A stretch of DNA of 9,006 nt, from contig CANFOR010000112.1 of NCBI GenBank assembly GCA_947448675.1, forward strand, positions 1 to 9,006, in the 5' to 3' direction. How positions within the stretch are numbered: position 1 is the first letter of the stretch; the number at the start of each line of letters is the position of its first letter. The DNA is from Betaproteobacteria bacterium. Its GTDB lineage: Bacteria; Pseudomonadota; Gammaproteobacteria; Burkholderiales; Burkholderiaceae_C. The position numbers and the translations under genes were made by a program. Of the stretch, positions 6,630-9,006 are shown piece after piece. The notes under the pieces are model-generated. The model saw nothing but the letters and a program-made list of their open reading frames with translations, was not told the origin of the DNA and searched no databases.

Positions 6630-6664
6630 CGGAAATGCTGTAGCGGCAACGCAACTTTTACAAT

Positions 6665-6677
6665 ATTAAGACTTAAT
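6665..6677. promoter_or_regulatory. AT-rich perfect palindrome upstream of the collagen-like gene
   Basis: ATTAAG-A-CTTAAT is a 13-base perfect inverted repeat. CTTAATT occurs again 11 bases later (6672-6678 and 6683-6689), one helical turn apart. A TACAAT hexamer at 6659-6664 sits immediately upstream and could be a -10 element. The local base composition is far more AT-rich than the flanking genes. It could be an operator or nucleoid-protein site; the function is unproven. Confidence 0.3.
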
Positions 6678-6689
6678 TTTTCCTTAATT

Positions 6690-6707
6690 GTGCGTTGTTT
6701 CACGCAC
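6690..6707 (+). promoter_or_regulatory. Small hairpin downstream of murB and upstream of the collagen-like gene
   Basis: GTGCGT and ACGCAC form a perfect 6-bp stem around a 6-base loop. There is no T run after it, so it is a poor intrinsic terminator for murB; it could be an RNA structure or protein site. Confidence 0.25.
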
Positions 6708-6713
6708 TAGACA

Positions 6714-6742
6714 TTGCTTCCTGCTCGGTTAACGCAGACAAT
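6714..6742 (+). promoter_or_regulatory. Candidate promoter of the collagen-like lipoprotein gene
   Basis: TTGCTT (6714-6719) and GACAAT (6737-6742) are separated by 17 bases, the ideal spacing for the main sigma factor. The -10 matches the consensus at four of six positions and has the same GACAAT form as the murB element. Transcription would start near 6750, giving a leader of about 70 bases. An alternative is TACAAT at 6659-6664. Confidence 0.35.
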
Positions 6743-6747
6743 CGCGT

Positions 6748-6783
6748 AAACAACATGTACTTACATTTAAGGCTGTGTTGTTT
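6748..6783 (+). promoter_or_regulatory. Leader inverted repeat before the lipoprotein start
   Basis: AAACAACA (6748-6755) and TGTTGTTT (6776-6783) are perfect 8-base complements with a 20-base loop. If transcription starts near 6750 the stem would form right at the 5' end of the mRNA, 21 bases before the Shine-Dalgarno sequence, where it could stabilise the message. Chance occurrence in an AT-rich leader is possible. Confidence 0.3.
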
Positions 6784-6804
6784 CAATTGCTTAGTCTACG
6801 TCAC

Positions 6805-6811
6805 AAAGGAG
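6805..6811 (+). promoter_or_regulatory. Strong Shine-Dalgarno site of the collagen-like lipoprotein
   Basis: AAAGGAG lies 7 bases before the ATG at 6819. It is the best ribosome binding site in the window and fixes the start of the lipoprotein. Confidence 0.8.
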
Positions 6812-6818
6812 TTCTGTC

Positions 6819-9006
6819 ATGCAAAAGCCTTCTCGCGTCTCGCCCCTCATGTTGGCCTTGGTGGCCATCACCCTGAGCCTCACCGCTTGCGGCGGTGGTG
6901 GTGGCTCTTCCACACCGACAACGGCCAACGTGTCTGCACTCAGCGCGATTCTGAGCGGAACTTCAGCGCCATCGGCCTCCCAGGGCAATGACGGAGACTA
7001 CTTTTTAGACACCACCACCAGCCGCCTCTATGGCCCCAAGGCCAATGGCGCTTGGCCTAGCGCCAGCTTGCTCTTGCAGGGCGCTACAGGGCCTGTAGGC
7101 CCCGCGGGTGCGACCGGTGCCACGGGTGCCACTGGCGTCGCAGGTCTGATTGGAGCAACTGGTGCGCAGGGCGCTACCGGAGCCGCTGGAAGCAACGGAA
7201 CGAATGGCAGCAGCGGTGCAACTGGCGCAACGGGGGCAACAGGCAGCAATGGCGCGCAGGGGACGACTGGCGCAACAGGCGCAACAGGCGCAAACGGTAC
7301 CAATGGAGCCACAGGCGCTACGGGCAACGCAGGCGCGACTGGAGCAACCGGTTCTAATGGCACCAATGGCACCAATGGAGCCACAGGGGCTACTGGAGCC
7401 AACGGCACTGACGGTGCAACGGGTGCCAATGGCGCTACGGGTGCGCAAGGTGCTACGGGAGCAGCCGGTGCAGCAGGCAATACTTTGTGGAATGGCAGCG
7501 TAGCGCCCGCCGACAGTCTGGGTGCCGACGGCGACTTCTATCTCGACACCGCACACAGCGTGGTCTACGGCCCCAAAGCCAATGGCGCTTGGCCTGCTAC
7601 CGGTGTGTCAATTGTCGGCGCTACGGGTGCGCAGGGCGTTGCCGGTGCGGTGGGCGCGGCAGGTACCAGCTTGCTGAGCGGCTCGGGCGCCCCCAGCGAT
7701 GCTTTTGGCGGCGACGGCGACTTCTACATCAACACCAGCAACAACACCTTGATCGGCCCCAAAGCCGGTGGCGCTTGGCCCACATTGGGTATTTCTTTGG
7801 TTGGCCCCGCAGGTGCAACCGGCGCTGCAGGCGCAACGGGTGCTGCAGGTACCAACGGTACGAATGGCACCAACGGTACGAATGGCACCAACGGCACCAA
7901 CGGCAGCAGCATTTTGACGGGTGCCAATGCGCCCATCGACGCATTGGGCAATGACGGCGATTTGTACTTCAACACCAGTACCAGCACCTTGATCGGGCCC
8001 AAAGCCGCTGGCCATTGGCCCACGTCAGGTACTTCCTTGATGGGCGCTACCGGCCCAGCCGGAGCCACTGGCGCAGCCGGAGCCGTAGGCCCAGCCGGTG
8101 CCGATGGCCATACCGTGCTCAGCGGCTCGGTTGACCCTGTAAGTACCCAAGGCGCTGATGGCGACTTCTACATCAACACCAGCACGAGCATGCTGTTTGG
8201 CCCCAAAACGGCGGGCGCGTGGCCGACTGGTATGTCCCTGGTGGGGGCAACGGGAGCCACAGGTAACACCGGTGCTAGCGGCGCGCAAGGCGCAACAGGC
8301 GCTATTGGCGCTACTGGTGCCCAGGGGCCAACGGGTGCACAGGGTGTTGCAGGTGTGCAAGGCACTGCGGGCCTGCAAGGAGCAACTGGCGCACAGGGCG
8401 CTACGGGCGCAACCGGTGCCCAAGGCACCAACGGCGCAGCGGGTAGCAATGGAACCAATGGCAACACTATCTACAGCGGTAGTGGCTCGCCAGCCAACAC
8501 GGTGGGTGCGGATGGTGACTTCTATATTGACACCACCAATAACGCGCTTTACGGTCCCAAAGCTGGTGGCGTTTGGCCCGTGGGCGTGTCGTTGGTTGGC
8601 ATTCAAGGTGCCACGGGCGCTACGGGTGCAACTGGGGCTGCAGGTGCCACTGGCGCAACGGGCAGTACGGGAGCCCAAGGACCTCAAGGCGCAACGGGTG
8701 CCAATGGAACCAATGGTGTTACGGGAGCTACGGGCGCTACGGGCGCTACGGGCGCTACGGGCGCTACGGGCGCAACTGGCGCCACTGGCGCAACCGGATC
8801 TACGGGTGCAAACGGCACGAACGGTATCAACGGAGCAACGGGTGCCACAGGGGCCGTTGGCGCTACAGGGGCTGTAGGCAGTACTGGTGCTACAGGTGCC
8901 ACGGGTGCTAGTGGCACCAACGCAGCCGGCATTTCGGTCGGCCCTAGCAACCCTTTGAGCACACAGGGCAATGTGGGTGACTACTTCCTCAACACCACCA
9001 CCAACA
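6819..9006 (+). CDS. Collagen-like repeat lipoprotein with interspersed GDxYx(D/N)T-GPK modules, 3' end beyond window
   Basis: The frame is open for 729 codons to the right edge without a stop. Residues 1-24 form a lipoprotein signal: a short basic start, a hydrophobic core and the lipobox LTAC with Cys24. Gly25-29 and a Ser/Thr-rich linker follow, so lipid anchoring and a flexible tether are expected; no Asp follows the Cys, so outer-membrane sorting is plausible. From residue 42 a 45-46-residue module alternates with Gly-X-Y tracts. Its marks are GDxYx(D/N)T, then (Y/I/F)GPK, then W. Six full copies lie at 6942-7079, 7479-7616, 7665-7802, 7905-8042, 8109-8243 and 8463-8597; a seventh starts at 8922. 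The Gly-X-Y tracts hold about 44, 5, 11, 7, 24 and 36 triplets, mostly GAT, with GTN, GAQ and GAN also common and little proline. Collagen-type triple helices made of Gly-X-Y are known in bacteria. I infer a trimeric surface rod with globular nodes. No partner or ligand can be named. Confidence 0.9.
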   Translation, partial: MQKPSRVSPLMLALVAITLSLTACGGGGGSSTPTTANVSALSAILSGTSAPSASQGNDGDYFLDTTTSRLYGPKANGAWPSASLLLQGATGPVGPAGATGATGATGVAGLIGATGAQGATGAAGSNGTNGSSGATGATGATGSNGAQGTTGATGATGANGTNGATGATGNAGATGATGSNGTNGTNGATGATGANGTDGATGANGATGAQGATGAAGAAGNTLWNGSVAPADSLGADGDFYLDTAHSVVYGPKANGAWPATGVSIVGATGAQGVAGAVGAAGTSLLSGSGAPSDAFGGDGDFYINTSNNTLIGPKAGGAWPTLGISLVGPAGATGAAGATGAAGTNGTNGTNGTNGTNGTNGSSILTGANAPIDALGNDGDLYFNTSTSTLIGPKAAGHWPTSGTSLMGATGPAGATGAAGAVGPAGADGHTVLSGSVDPVSTQGADGDFYINTSTSMLFGPKTAGAWPTGMSLVGATGATGNTGASGAQGATGAIGATGAQGPTGAQGVAGVQGTAGLQGATGAQGATGATGAQGTNGAAGSNGTNGNTIYSGSGSPANTVGADGDFYIDTTNNALYGPKAGGVWPVGVSLVGIQGATGATGATGAAGATGATGSTGAQGPQGATGANGTNGVTGATGATGATGATGATGATGATGATGSTGANGTNGINGATGATGAVGATGAVGSTGATGATGASGTNAAGISVGPSNPLSTQGNVGDYFLNTTTN
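7080..7478 (+). repeat. Gly-X-Y (collagen-like) tract 1
   Basis: About 44 uninterrupted Gly-X-Y triplets with a 9-base DNA periodicity (GGN GCN ACN and variants). Synonymous codons vary from unit to unit, so the tract is older or more diverged than the pure array in tract 6. Confidence 0.85.
7803..7904 (+). repeat. Gly-X-Y tract 3 with a Thr-Asn-Gly run
   Basis: Five triplets of mostly GA(T/A) type are followed by six consecutive Thr-Asn-Gly units (7851-7904). The DNA there contains an 18-base unit, AACGGTACGAATGGCACC, twice in a row at 7854-7889, pointing to recent local duplication. Confidence 0.8.
8244..8462 (+). repeat. Gly-X-Y tract 5
   Basis: About 24 Gly-X-Y triplets, richer in Gln (GAQ, GVQ, GLQ) than the other tracts, with no interruption of the glycine register. 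Confidence 0.85.
8598..8921 (+). repeat. Gly-X-Y tract 6
   Basis: Thirty-six triplets, dominated by Gly-Ala-Thr, in unbroken register until the next GDxY module begins at 8922. It contains the perfect 9-base tandem array at 8727-8771. Confidence 0.85.
8727..8771 (+). repeat. Perfect 9-base tandem array (GCTACGGGC, five copies)
   Basis: Five identical copies of GCTACGGGC encode Ala-Thr-Gly repeats within tract 6. Near-copies with synonymous changes flank it on both sides. Identity at the DNA level, not just the protein level, indicates recent slippage; each unit gained or lost keeps the frame. Confidence 0.9.

Noticed and set aside
6695..6991. A 98-codon plus-strand frame spanning the leader and the start of the lipoprotein gene
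   Set aside because: It overlaps the lipoprotein start in another frame, has no ribosome binding site, and the lipobox frame with AAAGGAG is far better supported.
7080..8921. Regular repeats that might be taken for a CRISPR array
   Set aside because: The period is 9 bases, is translated in frame as Gly-X-Y, and there are no unique spacers of constant length between identical repeats.
7028..8971. Long minus-strand frames rich in Pro-Val-Ala repeats (7028-7480, 7724-8068, 8168-8467, 8684-8971) opposite the collagen-like gene
   Set aside because: They are the mirror image of Gly-Ala-Thr codons: the reverse complement of GGC GCT ACG units yields Val-Ala-Pro and cannot contain stops. There is no signal peptide or ribosome binding site of their own, and the plus-strand frame explains the region.

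Overview
The window looks like chromosomal DNA of a betaproteobacterium, most likely family Comamonadaceae (Rhodoferax, Polaromonas or Acidovorax-like). This rests on high-GC codon use, the style of the housekeeping proteins (YajQ, MurB, PlsY and a Tas-type reductase resembling comamonad versions), a Cys-Gly5 lipoprotein start, and a short interspersed repeat beginning GCTACAAAA and continuing ATAGCTG that I associate with this family. The family assignment is inference from memory of related proteins, not a search result.

Layout. (1) 1-1725, plus: an AMP-forming acyl-CoA synthetase whose reading frame is open through the left edge, so its true start is probably outside the window. (2) 1778-2851, plus: a Tas-type NADP(H)-dependent aldo-keto reductase. 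(3) 2853-3077, minus: a relic of a VapC/PIN-domain toxin that has lost both ends. (4) 3124-4290, plus: ybaK (aminoacyl-tRNA deacylase) and plsY (glycerol-3-phosphate acyltransferase), with the ybaK stop directly abutting the plsY ATG. (5) 4340-5502, minus: yajQ followed two bases later by an exported retropepsin-like aspartic protease, convergent with plsY. (6) 5547-6629, plus: murB, divergent from yajQ across only 44 bp, with a -10-like element placed so that the mRNA may be leaderless. (7) 6630-6818: an AT-rich leader with palindromes and a strong Shine-Dalgarno site. (8) 6819 to the right edge, plus: a large collagen-like lipoprotein, open for 729 codons with no stop. It has a lipobox (Cys24) and alternates Gly-X-Y tracts (about 127 triplets in view) with a repeated 45-46-residue GDxYx(D/N)T...GPK...W module: six complete copies and the start of a seventh.

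How they work together. plsY (phospholipid synthesis) and murB (peptidoglycan precursors) are envelope housekeeping genes. yajQ and the protease form a small co-directional pair. The collagen-like lipoprotein is accessory in character and is the main point of interest: a surface-tethered, rod-and-node protein whose repeat DNA is prone to slippage. No tRNA, rRNA, CRISPR array, insertion sequence or phage gene was seen. Secondary points of interest are three copies of the comamonad-type repeat (two in the synthetase frame, one supplying the plsY stop codon) and the VapC relic.
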